Of a stretch of 64,000 bases of DNA, positions 1 through 9,509 are shown in pieces (the first letter of the stretch is position 1; every line of letters begins with the position of its first letter). The notes under the pieces are model-generated. The model was given only the letters and a program-made list of their open reading frames with translations, did no database searches and was not told the DNA's origin. A program made the position numbers and the translations under genes. The stretch is from assembly GCA_002369515.1 (NCBI GenBank), contig DFFM01000026.1, positions 25,000 to 88,999 of the forward strand, in the 5' to 3' direction. The DNA is from Prevotella sp. UBA3776 (lineage in GTDB: Bacteria > Bacteroidota > Bacteroidia > Bacteroidales > Bacteroidaceae).

Positions 1-855
1 GGGAAAGCCCCCAAGGGCCCCCACCAAACCTCCCCCCGTAGGGGAGGCTTCCTGTGCGCCGGGCTTCCCCCTACGGGGGGGATGAGAGGGGGGCTTCCCC
101 CAGGGGCTCTTTTCATTCCCGAAACCCGTTGCTGTGCAAACGCCGGAGTACGCGCACTCTATGCCTTCGGTGAGCACCAAGCCATCGGCTTCTCTCCCTT
201 CGCCATCGACCAGGCACCAACCACCGACACCGCCCCCATTACCCAGGCCTACGCCCTGCTCAAACAGTTGGCTCCCCTCTTGCCCCCCCAGAATGAGGCT
301 CGTACTTTCGGACTCCTCTTCGACCAAGACGACCGCGAACGCATCATCGATGACGGAGGCACCATCCTCACCTGCCGACACAACTTCACCCTACCATGGG
401 ACCCCCGCGCAACCGACGGCACACCCTGGCCCGAAGGTGGCGCCATCATCATCCGGCTGGCTCACCTCGATTATATCATCGCGGGCAATGGCGTCGTGGT
501 GGATTTCAAGACACGAGCCGAAAAACAACAAGAACAGCAGAAAATCCTTGGCGAGGACGGCTTCGAAATAGCCCCCGAGGCCCAAGCCCCCAAAAACCAA
601 GCCCCCAAAAACCAAGCCCCCCTCTCATCCCCCCAGAAGGGGGGAAGCCCCAGCGCGCAGAAAGCCTCCCCTACGGGGGGAGGTTTGGAGGGGGCTCGTC
701 TTGGCATCCTCAGTGTCGATCAGGTTTCTGTCCTTCCCGACGGCTCCCTTCAATACATCCGCCGCGACAACGGCGACCAAGACCACCAAGGGCGCCACGC
801 CCGCATAGGAGTGGGTGAGTGGAAAATCCTCCACGTACAACTCTACGATTACTGA
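1..855 (+). CDS. C-terminal part of a GH35-like glycosidase (DUF5597 region), cut by the left edge
   Basis: The frame is open from base 1 to the TGA at 853-855, so the gene starts outside the window. The segment from about 110 (LFIPE, then YAFGEHQAIGFSPFAI) resembles the DUF5597 region that follows the catalytic barrel of Bacteroidetes GH35 beta-galactosidase-like enzymes. The barrel itself is not visible, so substrate and activity cannot be read. Two copies of a GC-rich palindromic repeat lie inside the open frame in opposite orientations (about 17-105 and 616-696). The second adds a Pro/Gly/Ser-rich stretch between two conserved-looking parts of the domain. A 15-base tandem repeat coding APKNQ twice precedes it. 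An ATG at 82 is only an internal codon. The position just upstream of a xylan locus suggests a role in side-chain removal, but that is inference. Confidence 0.7.
   Translation, partial: GKAPKGPHQTSPRRGGFLCAGLPPTGGMRGGLPPGALFIPETRCCANAGVRALYAFGEHQAIGFSPFAIDQAPTTDTAPITQAYALLKQLAPLLPPQNEARTFGLLFDQDDRERIIDDGGTILTCRHNFTLPWDPRATDGTPWPEGGAIIIRLAHLDYIIAGNGVVVDFKTRAEKQQEQQKILGEDGFEIAPEAQAPKNQAPKNQAPLSSPQKGGSPSAQKASPTGGGLEGARLGILSVDQVSVLPDGSLQYIRRDNGDQDHQGRHARIGVGEWKILHVQLYDY
17..105 (-). repeat. GC-rich palindromic element, inverted copy, inside an open frame
   Basis: Bases 17-64 are the exact reverse complement of 15211-15258 (48 of 48). Bases 64-105 resemble the second half of the same element near 15150-15180 and 616-650. 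The reading frame of the GH35-like gene runs through it without a stop. Whether it is truly inside the gene depends on sequence left of the window. Confidence 0.75.
616..696 (+). repeat. GC-rich palindromic element inserted in frame in the GH35-like gene
   Basis: This copy has the two-part structure seen in the spacer near 15150-15258: a C-run/G-run hairpin half, then a half reading AAGCCTCCCCTACGGGG and onward. It is translated in the gene's frame and yields the peptide ASPTGGGLEGA. The CotH-like gene carries the same half in the same frame at 10311-10352. Confidence 0.8.
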
Positions 856-998
856 TCACGCTGGTTTCGCAGAACAAACGGAAGAATAAGCCTCAAAAAA
901 GGTGATTAAAGGAAATTTATGTCAAATTTGATGACAATTAATGTTTGTTCTTCGTCACACAGATTTCGCTGATTTCTCAGACTTTTTATATTGTAATT

Positions 999-1032
999 AT
1001 TGCTGTCCGCCAATTTTTAAGCGGACAGCAAT
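999..1032. repeat. Perfect 12-bp inverted repeat with a 10-base loop
   Basis: Arms ATTGCTGTCCGC and GCGGACAGCAAT, loop CAATTTTTAA. No T-run follows on the plus strand, so a terminator is uncertain. An operator or RNA hairpin upstream of the SusC promoter is possible. Confidence 0.6.
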
Positions 1033-1260
1033 AGAAAAAACTGCGAAATTTGCGATGCCTGTGTGACAAAAAATACGAAGACGGATGGTACGATGAAGAC
1101 GAATTTCTGCCAATGTAGAGACAAAAAGGCAGAGTGGGTTCCCCTGTGAAAAGACAAGTGATTTTGTGTCCACAATATAGGTTTTTTCTGATGAAATGGC
1201 AGAAAATCAGGGGCTGGGGCAATAATGAAACAAAAAAAAACACTGTTGAAACAAACAAAA

Positions 1261-1291
1261 ATTGGGCAAAGGAAATTTAAAATTATCTTTG
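1261..1291 (+). promoter_or_regulatory. Bacteroidetes-type promoter of the first SusC operon
   Basis: A -33-like ATTG at 1261-1264 is followed after 19 bases by TATCTTTG at 1284-1291, matching the TAnnTTTG -7 consensus. Transcription would start near 1297, giving a leader of about 75 bases before the ATG at 1371. Confidence 0.7.
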
Positions 1292-1370
1292 CACCCGAAA
1301 CCTTATGCAATCTATAAAAACAAAAAAGATTATCAACTCATATAATAACTAACAACTAAAAAAAAGCATT

Positions 1371-4300
1371 ATGCATGTAAATTGGAAAAAATCTGTTTGT
1401 TTGGCAGGTCTGTGCTCGCTGTTCGGGCTGCTGACCCTGCCTCAGACTGTTGCTGCTGCGCCCGACTCACAATCGGTGAACGCCGTGCAACAGGCCAAGA
1501 AGGTGACAGGACGCGTAAGCGACTCCATGGGCACGCTGATTGGTGCAACTGTATTGGAAAAGGGCACATCGAACGGTGCTGTTACCGACATGGACGGTAA
1601 CTTCAGCCTGTCGGTGCAGCCGGGTGCCACGCTGGTGGTTTCGTACGTGGGCTACGTGACCCAGGAAATCAAGGTGGGCAACCAGAGCAACTTCAACATT
1701 CTTCTTGAGGACGAGGGCCGCAACCTGAACGAGGTGGTGGTAATCGGTTATGGTACGCAGCGCCGCGAGGCCGTTACGGGTTCGGTGGCCAATGTGAACG
1801 GTGAGAAGCTGAACCAGATTGCTGCCTCGAACGCCGCCCAGGCTCTGCAGGGCCGCGTGGCTGGTGTGCTGATGACGCAGACATCGTCGAAGCCGGGTGC
1901 TGAGATGCAAATCCGTATTCGTGGCCAGCGCTCTCTGAGTGCCTCGAACGACCCGCTGATTGTGCTCGACGGTATCCCCTTCATGGGACAGCTGAGCGAC
2001 ATCAACCCCACCGACATCAAGTCGATGGACATTCTGAAGGATGCTTCGGCAACGGCTATCTACGGTTCGCGTGGTGCCAACGGTGTGATTATCATTACCA
2101 CCGTGAAGGGCTACCAGGGCGCTCCCGCCAAGGTAACCTATAATGGTTATGTAAGCTTCAAGAAGGTGTTCAAGAAGTACCCGATGATGGACGGTCCTAC
2201 GTACAGCAAGTTCCGTAAGTTTGCCGGTCTGTATGAGAACTCTCTGGACGAGAGCGACAACACCAACACCGACTGGCAGGACCTGTACTACCAGACGGGT
2301 GTAAGCCATAACCACGACGTCAGCGTGGCTGGTGGTACCAATGGCGGCAGCTACAGTTTCGGCGCCGGTTACTATCACGACGAGTCGGTGGTTCCCACCG
2401 AGGGTTACAACCGTATCTCTGTTCGCGGTAATTTCGACCAGACGGTGGGCAAGTGGTTCCGCTTCGGTCTGAGCACCAACAACAGCTATCGCATCACAAA
2501 GGGTGTGAACAGCATGTATGGCGTGCTGAGCATGAGCCCGCTGGCCAGTCCTTATGATGCTGATGGCAACCTCAAGCGCTACGTATCGCTGCCTGCCGAC
2601 GACCAGGCGGTGATTACCAAGGAGACTGTGGAGCGCGACAAGGACGTATGGCTGAGCGAGAACAAGGGTATCGGTTCTTACAACACGCTGTTTGGCGAAG
2701 TGAAGTGCCCGTGGATTGAGGGTCTGAGCTACCGCATCAACGTGGGTCTGAACTTCCGCAGCTCTAAGGGTGGCGGCTTCACCGGTACTGGTATCAACAA
2801 CAAGGACGCCAACGCCACCAACAGCGGTTGGATTTCAGAGAACCAGACCCGTAACTGGGCTGTGGAGAACCTGCTCACTTACGACCGCTCTTTCGGCAAG
2901 CATCAGATTAATGTTGTAGGTATGTACTCTGCCGAGGAGACCACCTACGAATCGACCGGTGCCAGCGCACAGCAGATTCCTGCCGACTACTTCCAGTACT
3001 TTGCATTGGACAAGGCTACAGGACAGATTAACCTGAACAACTACAATTACTGGCAGAGCGGACTCATTTCTTGGATGGGCCGTGTGATGTACTCTTACGA
3101 CAACAAGTACATGTTCTCTGCTGCTGTTCGTTCGGATGCTTCCTCACGTCTGGCCAAGGGTCACCAGTGGCACACCTATCCCGCCGTTTCGGCTGGTTGG
3201 AACATTGCCCGCGAGGACTTCATGGAGAGCACCAGGTCGTGGCTCGACAACCTGAAACTGCGTGTGGGTTATGGTGAGACCTCTAACCAGAGTATCAACC
3301 CCTACTCTACGCTCGGTGGACTGGCTATCCGCAACTATAACTTCGGTAACGGCACCAACTACAATGCCGGTTACTATGTGAACGCCCTGCCTAACCCCGA
3401 ACTGGGATGGGAGTACTCAAAGACTTGGAACTTCGGTCTCGACTTCTCGCTGTTCAACGGCCGTCTGTCGGGTTCGTTCGAGTATTACACTCAGAAGACC
3501 AAGGACATCCTGCTCGACGTATCGCTGCCTTCCACCTCGGGTGTTAGCAGCTTTACCGGTAATATTGGTGAAACCCAGAACAAGGGTTGGGAGCTGACCT
3601 TGAACGGCGTCATCCTCGACAACAAGAACGGCTGGACATGGGAAGCTGGTATCAACCTCTATCAGAACCGCAACAAGCTGACCAAGCTGACGGGTGCCAT
3701 CACAGAAGACGGCGAGCCCGAAAAAGACGAAGCCAACCGCTGGTTCGTGGGTCATCCCATCGACGTCATCTACGACTACGAGTACGAGGGAATTTGGCAG
3801 GAAGGCGACCCCTATCTGGACATCCTTGAGCCAGGCGGCAATGTGGGTATGATCAAGGTGAAGTATCGTGGCGATGCTTCCAAAGGCGACTTCAAGGAAG
3901 ACGGTGTGACTCCTAGCCGTGCCATTGGTGCTGACGACCGTGTCATCCAAAGCATGGAACCTGACCTGATTGGTGGTTTCAATACTACTGTAGGCTATAA
4001 GGGATTCGACCTGACCGTTATCGGTGCCTTCCAGATTGGCGGTAAGCTCATCTCGGCCATCCACTCTTCAAACGGTTACCTGAACATGCTGACCGGACGT
4101 CGCGGACAGCTCGACGTTGACTACTGGACTCCCGAGAACACCGGTGCCAAGTATCCGAAACCGGGTGGCATCCAGAGCGGCGACAACCCCAAGTACGGTT
4201 CTACCCTCGGCTACTTCGACGCTGGCTACCTGAAGGTGCGCGCCATCACGCTGGGTTACAACTTCGAGAACCTGGCAGCCATCAAGAGCCTCGGCATCAG

Positions 4301-4514
4301 CCGTCTGCGCCTGTATGCTACCATTCAGAACCCGTTCGTGCTCTTCTCTCCGTTCAACAACGAGAGCGGACTTGATCCGGAGACCAACTCTTGGGCAAAC
4401 GAGAACACAGCTGTGGCCTATGGCGAGTACTCTGGCAAACACAGAATGCCCATCGTAGGTTACAACACACCTGCTACACGCAACTTCCTGTTCGGTATTA
4501 ATGTCACGTTCTAA
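1371..4514 (+). CDS. susC: SusC-like TonB-dependent outer-membrane receptor (first copy)
   Basis: This 1047-residue protein forms the outer-membrane channel that imports oligosaccharides with TonB energy, together with its SusD partner. A signal peptide covers about residues 1-29. A carboxypeptidase-regulatory-like beta domain follows at about 44-118, then the NEVVVIGYGTQ motif at the plug entrance, and the plug to about 245, ending with the SusC signature ATAIYGSRGANGVIIITT from about residue 227. The rest is the beta barrel, with the usual terminal phenylalanine. Length is typical. It heads an operon with the SusD gene 25 bases downstream. Neighbouring GH10 and CE15 enzymes suggest xylan fragments as substrate; that is inference. 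Confidence 0.93.
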   Translation: MHVNWKKSVCLAGLCSLFGLLTLPQTVAAAPDSQSVNAVQQAKKVTGRVSDSMGTLIGATVLEKGTSNGAVTDMDGNFSLSVQPGATLVVSYVGYVTQEIKVGNQSNFNILLEDEGRNLNEVVVIGYGTQRREAVTGSVANVNGEKLNQIAASNAAQALQGRVAGVLMTQTSSKPGAEMQIRIRGQRSLSASNDPLIVLDGIPFMGQLSDINPTDIKSMDILKDASATAIYGSRGANGVIIITTVKGYQGAPAKVTYNGYVSFKKVFKKYPMMDGPTYSKFRKFAGLYENSLDESDNTNTDWQDLYYQTGVSHNHDVSVAGGTNGGSYSFGAGYYHDESVVPTEGYNRISVRGNFDQTVGKWFRFGLSTNNSYRITKGVNSMYGVLSMSPLASPYDADGNLKRYVSLPADDQAVITKETVERDKDVWLSENKGIGSYNTLFGEVKCPWIEGLSYRINVGLNFRSSKGGGFTGTGINNKDANATNSGWISENQTRNWAVENLLTYDRSFGKHQINVVGMYSAEETTYESTGASAQQIPADYFQYFALDKATGQINLNNYNYWQSGLISWMGRVMYSYDNKYMFSAAVRSDASSRLAKGHQWHTYPAVSAGWNIAREDFMESTRSWLDNLKLRVGYGETSNQSINPYSTLGGLAIRNYNFGNGTNYNAGYYVNALPNPELGWEYSKTWNFGLDFSLFNGRLSGSFEYYTQKTKDILLDVSLPSTSGVSSFTGNIGETQNKGWELTLNGVILDNKNGWTWEAGINLYQNRNKLTKLTGAITEDGEPEKDEANRWFVGHPIDVIYDYEYEGIWQEGDPYLDILEPGGNVGMIKVKYRGDASKGDFKEDGVTPSRAIGADDRVIQSMEPDLIGGFNTTVGYKGFDLTVIGAFQIGGKLISAIHSSNGYLNMLTGRRGQLDVDYWTPENTGAKYPKPGGIQSGDNPKYGSTLGYFDAGYLKVRAITLGYNFENLAAIKSLGISRLRLYATIQNPFVLFSPFNNESGLDPETNSWANENTAVAYGEYSGKHRMPIVGYNTPATRNFLFGINVTF

Positions 4515-4539
4515 TTGATAAACGACTTATAATAATAAT

Positions 4540-6492
4540 ATGAATATGAAAACGAAAAGTATTAAATATATCCTTGCTGCGGGTTTGTTGTGCTGTGGTC
4601 TTACTACTACCATGACCTCTTGCTCTGACATCCTCGACGAGCAGCCTCGTACTCAGTTCGACCCGACATTCTTCAATACGAAGGCTGGTATTGAAGGCGG
4701 TCTGACATCGCTCTATGCTCACCTGCGCTATTTCTATGGCAATGGTTACTTCCTGAACAGTGTAGAGACGGGTACCGACGAATATACTTATGCCCAGTCG
4801 GCCGACGGTAACTTTAAGGATGCCGACCTCTCTGGCGTAGGCCAGATGGTGGCTACCAACTCTATCGCCGGCTCTATCTGGGGTACATTGTTCCCCAATA
4901 TCAACACAGCCAGCGGTATCATTGAGAATGGTGCCGAGGCTGGCATCGACCCCTCTCTGCTGGCCGAGGCCTACTTCTTCCGTGGTTTCGACTATTTCCT
5001 GCTGGTGCAGACCTATGGTGGTGTGCCCCTCGATTTGGGTGCTGGTGAACTCAAGTTCAACACTTCTACTGTTCGTACGTCTGTACGCAACACCGTGCCT
5101 GAGGTATATGCCGCCATTTTCGCCGACCTGGAGAAGGCCGTACAGGACCTGCCCGAGAACCCGCGTCTCACCGGTACGGTTACCAAGAACGTTGCCCGCC
5201 TGTATCTCTCCAAGGCATATCTGACCTATGCCTGGTGGCTGGAGAACCCCAACAACATCCCCACCTATCCTGAGTGCAGCCGTGATGCCGGTCAGGCCAA
5301 CAGCTATTTCCAGAAGGCTTACGACACAGCCATGCAGGCCATCAACAATCCTGGCCCGTATGCTCTGCAACCCACATTCTATGACGTGAACGTTGCTACC
5401 AACGACCGTAACTCGGAGATTATGCTCTATGCCGACCATGACGAAGACGAAAAGTATGGTAACGGCGGAGCCGGTTATGGCTGGGGAAGCGGTGGTTCTC
5501 CTGAGAACTTCGCTTACTGGATGGAAACCTGGAACTACACCGAGATGATTGCCAAGGCTGCTTCGGGTGCCGTTATCAACCCCATCCAGCGTGAGGCTGT
5601 GCAGGCTCTTGGCCGTCCTTGGACTCGTATGGCTCCTATCGCTGACAACTTTATGGAAGGCGGTGTTTGGGAAGATGCTGTGAAGGCCATCGACTCGCGC
5701 TACGACGCCACCTTCACCCTGCGCTATCACACCAACTGGCAGAAGTCGGGCAACACCGAGCCCTACGTATTCGGTGCCAACGGCATGCAGGTAGGCCCCG
5801 ACGAGATCTATTTCAGCTGGGTGCCCGAGAGCGAAGACTCGAAGATCAACTACACCGGTGCTGACGGCAAGCTGGGCTTCGGCGAAATGCCGGGCCGCGC
5901 CGACTTCGTAGTGGCTGTGAACCACATCAGCCGCAAAAAGTACCCCATCAACTGGAAGCTTGGCATCCATCGCACCGACAACGCCGGTGGACTGGGTTCA
6001 AAGGTGAACGGTGGCAGCCCCCGTCCTTGGAACATTGCCAAGTTCTCTGAGTTCTATCTCATCGGCGCCGAGGCTGCCGTCAAACTCGGCCGCAACGCCG
6101 ACGCCCACACACTGGTGAATGTGCTCCGCGCCCGTGCCGGCAAGCAGACTTTCAGCCAGAACGACAACCAGAAGGTGGATATCGACCACACGGCCGAGAT
6201 GCTCGCCGCCACCCCGCAGACCATCACCATCGACTACATCCTCGACGAGCGCAGCCGCGAGTTCTGGGGCGAGGGCTATCGCTGGTACGACCTCGTGCGC
6301 ACCCAGAAGTGGGCCGAGCGTGCAGGCACCTATCGCATTGCCGGCAGTGGCTATACCGACAAGGATTTGGAGACATTCAAGCGCGATATTCCCGCTGGCT
6401 ATTATCTCCGTCCCATCCCTCAGGGCCAGCTCGACGGCATGCAGATGGATACGGAAGCCAAGAAGAACTACCAGAACCCTGCCTACAGGTAA
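4540..6492 (+). CDS. susD: SusD/RagB-like glycan-binding lipoprotein (first copy)
   Basis: A 650-residue surface lipoprotein that should sit as a lid on the SusC channel and capture glycans. The signal peptide ends in a lipobox with Cys28 (TSC then SDILDEQP), and the acidic residues after it fit surface export. N-terminal TPR-like segments follow, with a RagB-type C-terminal part ending in the usual RPIP motif and an NP.Y tail. A second in-frame ATG lies two codons downstream (4546); either could start translation. A long hairpin lies directly downstream (6501-6543), which may lower expression of the following CE15 gene relative to SusC and SusD. Confidence 0.92.
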   Translation: MNMKTKSIKYILAAGLLCCGLTTTMTSCSDILDEQPRTQFDPTFFNTKAGIEGGLTSLYAHLRYFYGNGYFLNSVETGTDEYTYAQSADGNFKDADLSGVGQMVATNSIAGSIWGTLFPNINTASGIIENGAEAGIDPSLLAEAYFFRGFDYFLLVQTYGGVPLDLGAGELKFNTSTVRTSVRNTVPEVYAAIFADLEKAVQDLPENPRLTGTVTKNVARLYLSKAYLTYAWWLENPNNIPTYPECSRDAGQANSYFQKAYDTAMQAINNPGPYALQPTFYDVNVATNDRNSEIMLYADHDEDEKYGNGGAGYGWGSGGSPENFAYWMETWNYTEMIAKAASGAVINPIQREAVQALGRPWTRMAPIADNFMEGGVWEDAVKAIDSRYDATFTLRYHTNWQKSGNTEPYVFGANGMQVGPDEIYFSWVPESEDSKINYTGADGKLGFGEMPGRADFVVAVNHISRKKYPINWKLGIHRTDNAGGLGSKVNGGSPRPWNIAKFSEFYLIGAEAAVKLGRNADAHTLVNVLRARAGKQTFSQNDNQKVDIDHTAEMLAATPQTITIDYILDERSREFWGEGYRWYDLVRTQKWAERAGTYRIAGSGYTDKDLETFKRDIPAGYYLRPIPQGQLDGMQMDTEAKKNYQNPAYR

Positions 6493-6500
6493 TCCCATAA

Positions 6501-6556
6501 AAGGAAGGGGCCAGCCGAAGCGATTTCGGCCGACCCTTTCCTTCTCCCCTTTTTTT
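6501..6556 (+). terminator. Imperfect long hairpin with T-run after the first SusD gene
   Basis: Bases 6501-6519 pair with about 6525-6543, including an outer AAGGAA/TTCCTT stem and an inner GCCGAA/TTCGGC stem, with two mismatches. A run of seven or so T follows at 6550-6556. It may act as a partial terminator inside the operon. Confidence 0.5.
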
Positions 6557-6603
6557 GAAAATCCACCACTTACTATCAACTATTTTTTTACTAACCCAAC
6601 TCA

Positions 6604-8334
6604 ATGAAAAAACACCATCTACTCCTGGCAGCACTGTGCGCTGCCGGTTCCACCATTCATGCTCAAGACATCCCCCTGGTCTATAGTGCAGAAAACACTG
6701 GCGCAGCCGCCAACCCCGTGCTACCCACCAAGGCCGAAGGCCGCAAAATTGAAGTTTTGCCCGACCCCTTTGAGTGGAGCGACGGAAGGGGACGCATCGC
6801 CTCGTTTGCCGATTGGGCAAAGCGCCGAGGCGAGATAGCCAAGGAAATCCAGCACTACGAAATTGGTGAGAAACCCGTTGTCGATGCCTCGGCCGTCACA
6901 GCCCAGATGGACGGCAACACGCTGCGCGTGGCCGTCACCGTGGGTGGCGAGACCCTCAACCTCTCTGCCGAAATCACCTACCCCACCGAGGGCGAGGCTC
7001 CCTATGCCCTGATGATTGGCACCAGCGGCATCTCGCTGCCCAACGACGTTTTCAAAGGTCGCCCCATAGCCCGCATGACATTCTCTGAAAGCCAGGTGAA
7101 CGGCTATTCGCAGATGGGCGGTTCCACCGACCGTAGCCAGTACAACTTTGTGCGCCTTTATCCCGAACTGATTGACAACGGAGCCTACAGCGAGTGGGCG
7201 TGGGGGCTGAGCCGACTCATCGACGGTTTGCAGCTGTTGGGGCCTGAGGTCACGAAAATCGACATGGCCCGCATTGGTGTCACCGGCTGTTCCTATGCGG
7301 GCAAGATGGCGCTGTTCTGCGGAGCCTTCGACGAGCGCGTGGTCCTCACCATTGCCCAGGAACCCGGTGGTGGCGGCGCTGCTGCCTGGCGCTATTCGCG
7401 TTGGCTCAACGCCCAGCCCAACGCCGAGTCGGTGGAAAGTCTCGACAAGACAGACTACAACTGGTTCATGACCAGCCTGCGCGACTCCTATGGAGGCCGC
7501 GAAGTTGCCTACCTGCCCTACGACCACCACGAACTGGCAGCCATGGTTTGCCCGCGCGCCCTACTCATGCTGGGCAACCCCGACTTTGTGTGGCTGGCCG
7601 ACCCTTCGGCCTATGTCTCGATGAACGGTGCCCTGAAGGTGTGGGAGCAGTTCGGCATTGAAGACCGCGTGGGCTACAGCATCGTGGCCGGACATGGCCA
7701 CTGTTCGCTGCCCCAGTCGCAGTATCCCGAAGTGGAAGCCTATCTCGACCGTTTCCTGCTCGGCAAGACTGACGTTGACACCCGTGTGCGCATTGCTCCT
7801 GAGAGCTACAGCAACATCGACCTCGACCTGTGGACAGGCTGGTGGGGGCAAGGTGAGCCCAACGAACTGCCCGCCGACCCCTATATTCCCAACGGCCCCA
7901 AGAAAGGCTCGCTCGACAAGCTGCCGCTCGTAGGCAACTGGGCCAGCAGTGTGTCGGGCGAGGCTGCCGACGACGGCAACATCTATTCCGGCACCGTCAA
8001 CTTCAGCTTCCGCTGGGGAGAAGTGGGTGGCGCAGCCTGGAAGGGCGACGTCAACGACGGCTCCAAGCACATCATCACCGTGACCACTGCCCAGCCGCTG
8101 CCCGAGGGGCTGCAATGGAAAATTGCCTATCTCGACGAATATGGAGAGCCGCTGCCCGAGGTGTACGAGCAGATTCCCGCCGGAGGCACAGAGGCCAGCA
8201 TCGAGCTGACCAAGTGCTACAGCTATGCCGCCGTACAGCGGCTGGCCCAAGACAATCTCGACCCCATCAACATTGTTTCTGTTTCTCGCTGGACCACCTT
8301 TGCCGACCCCGACGCCTTCCAGCCCACAAGTTAA
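6604..8334 (+). CDS. CE15 glucuronoyl esterase, prematurely ended
   Basis: The product should cleave ester bonds between glucuronic acid side chains of xylan and lignin alcohols. A signal peptide spans about residues 1-20. The alpha/beta-hydrolase carries the CE15 triad: Ser230 in GCSYAGK, Glu253 in AQEPGGGGAA, and His366 in GHGHCSLP. After the catalytic part (to about 430), a beta-sandwich-like segment holds the sequence TTAQPLPEGLQWKIAY. The frame stops at TAA 8332-8334, yet the same frame continues open to 9393 and codes a second copy of this segment plus a C-terminal sorting-like tail. The gene therefore looks like a longer enzyme (about 930 codons) interrupted by one nonsense change. The catalytic domain is complete. 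Confidence 0.88.
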   Translation: MKKHHLLLAALCAAGSTIHAQDIPLVYSAENTGAAANPVLPTKAEGRKIEVLPDPFEWSDGRGRIASFADWAKRRGEIAKEIQHYEIGEKPVVDASAVTAQMDGNTLRVAVTVGGETLNLSAEITYPTEGEAPYALMIGTSGISLPNDVFKGRPIARMTFSESQVNGYSQMGGSTDRSQYNFVRLYPELIDNGAYSEWAWGLSRLIDGLQLLGPEVTKIDMARIGVTGCSYAGKMALFCGAFDERVVLTIAQEPGGGGAAAWRYSRWLNAQPNAESVESLDKTDYNWFMTSLRDSYGGREVAYLPYDHHELAAMVCPRALLMLGNPDFVWLADPSAYVSMNGALKVWEQFGIEDRVGYSIVAGHGHCSLPQSQYPEVEAYLDRFLLGKTDVDTRVRIAPESYSNIDLDLWTGWWGQGEPNELPADPYIPNGPKKGSLDKLPLVGNWASSVSGEAADDGNIYSGTVNFSFRWGEVGGAAWKGDVNDGSKHIITVTTAQPLPEGLQWKIAYLDEYGEPLPEVYEQIPAGGTEASIELTKCYSYAAVQRLAQDNLDPINIVSVSRWTTFADPDAFQPTS

Positions 8335-8337
8335 GAC

Positions 8338-9393
8338 TTGGCACTGAAAACCAACACCAAGGCCACCATTGTGCGCGAAGGCGAGGAAGAAGTGGAGATT
8401 GGCCCCAACGGCCTGCCCGCAACAGTCAGCCTGCCCGGCAACTGGGGCGACGTGAAACTGTGGAAGTCGTCGTTCAGCATCGAAGACTATCCCAGCTACC
8501 GCATAGAACTGTGGCAGCCCATCGGTGCAGACGGCACGATGCAGATGTTTGTGCGCAACGCCGCACAGGCTGCTTCATACGGTGGCCACTACTACCCGTT
8601 CACGGCCGACCAGACCGTCATGGAAGGCTCATTCAATCCCGATGACCTCGGCGATGACCCGGTGGTCACTCAGTTTGCCCTGCAGAACATGACCGGCAGC
8701 AACATCACCACCATTGTCAAGGATGTAGTGCTCATCGACAAGGACGGAAACGAACACCACACCGAAGGCCTGCGGGCCGACGGATGGAACCCGGCCAAGG
8801 TCACTCCGGGCATTACTGCCGATGCACAGCCCGTCTATGAGGGTGTGGTGAAGTTCAAGGAACAGAACGGATGGTTAGGCTCTTACACTGGAACTGTTGA
8901 CGAAGGCACCTTCCACCGTATCACCTTCACCACGGCTGCTCCTCTGCCAGAAGGATTCCAGATTTTCGTCAGTTTCACCGATACCGACAAGGCCGACCAA
9001 ACCTTCGACCTGGCAGCCTTTGATGTTCAGGCAAGCCAACAATCGCCGGCCAAAATGAAAAGCAATTTGCAATCCGACGGCCCCTGTTACGCCATCGACC
9101 TACTCAGCAGCTACAGCTCGCTCGTGCTGCAATATGTGGGCGAGAATGTTCCTGTCGAGGTAGAGTTCAAGGGCGTGAAACGCGAAGTGCTGCTGGCAAC
9201 GCCTGAGGTCATCTCCAACGACCAAACCACCACGGGCATCACCCTGCATCCGGCAACCGCCGCCCAACAGTCCTCACCGGCCATCTACAATCTCTCGGGA
9301 CAGGCACAGAGCCAGCTGCACAAGGGCATTAACATTGTCAGCCAGACCCTGCCCGATGGACAAGTGCGCACAGTGAAAATCATGGTGAAATAA
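8338..9393 (+). pseudogene. Detached C-terminal part of the CE15 gene
   Basis: This stretch is in the same frame as the CE15 gene, one sense codon after its stop, and has no ATG or ribosome-binding context; only a TTG at 8338 could serve as start. It codes a jelly-roll-like segment (SLPGNWGDVKLWKSSFSIED), then a copy of the module also found before the stop (TTAAPLPEGFQIFVSF against TTAQPLPEGLQWKIAY), and a tail (IYNLSGQAQSQLHKGINIV) like Bacteroidetes C-terminal sorting domains. The shared module on both sides of the stop argues for one ancestral gene. Sequencing error, a real nonsense allele or readthrough cannot be told apart here. If the tail is needed for type IX export, its loss would change where the enzyme goes. 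Confidence 0.75.
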
Positions 9394-9395
9394 AA

Positions 9396-9490
9396 GTCTA
9401 TGGTTTACAGTTTACGGTTTACAGATGATATGCTGAAAAACTCCATAACGGTAAACTGTAAACCATAAACTGTAAACCGTAAACTGTAAA
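9396..9490. repeat. gtttac-type inverted repeat, copy 1
   Basis: A 17-bp perfect inverted repeat (9399-9415 with 9451-9467) built of the words GTTTACAG and CGGTTTAC flanks the core CAGATGATATGCTGAAAAA. The same words and core recur at 22733-22820. Weaker word-only copies lie at 18619-18645 and 35757-35786. Confidence 0.75.
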
Positions 9491-9509
9491 CAATATCCCT
9501 ATCAATGCA

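Larger units (their letters stand above)
856..1370. other. Spacer between the GH35-like gene and the first SusC gene
   Basis: About 515 bases with no credible gene. It holds a 12-bp perfect inverted repeat (999-1010 with 1021-1032) and, just before the SusC gene, a Bacteroidetes-type promoter. Small open frames on the minus strand here have low-complexity translations and were not accepted. Confidence 0.7.

Noticed and set aside
8338..9393. Separate gene starting at TTG 8338
   Set aside because: Same frame as the CE15 gene, one sense codon after its stop, with no start signals; better seen as the detached end of that gene.
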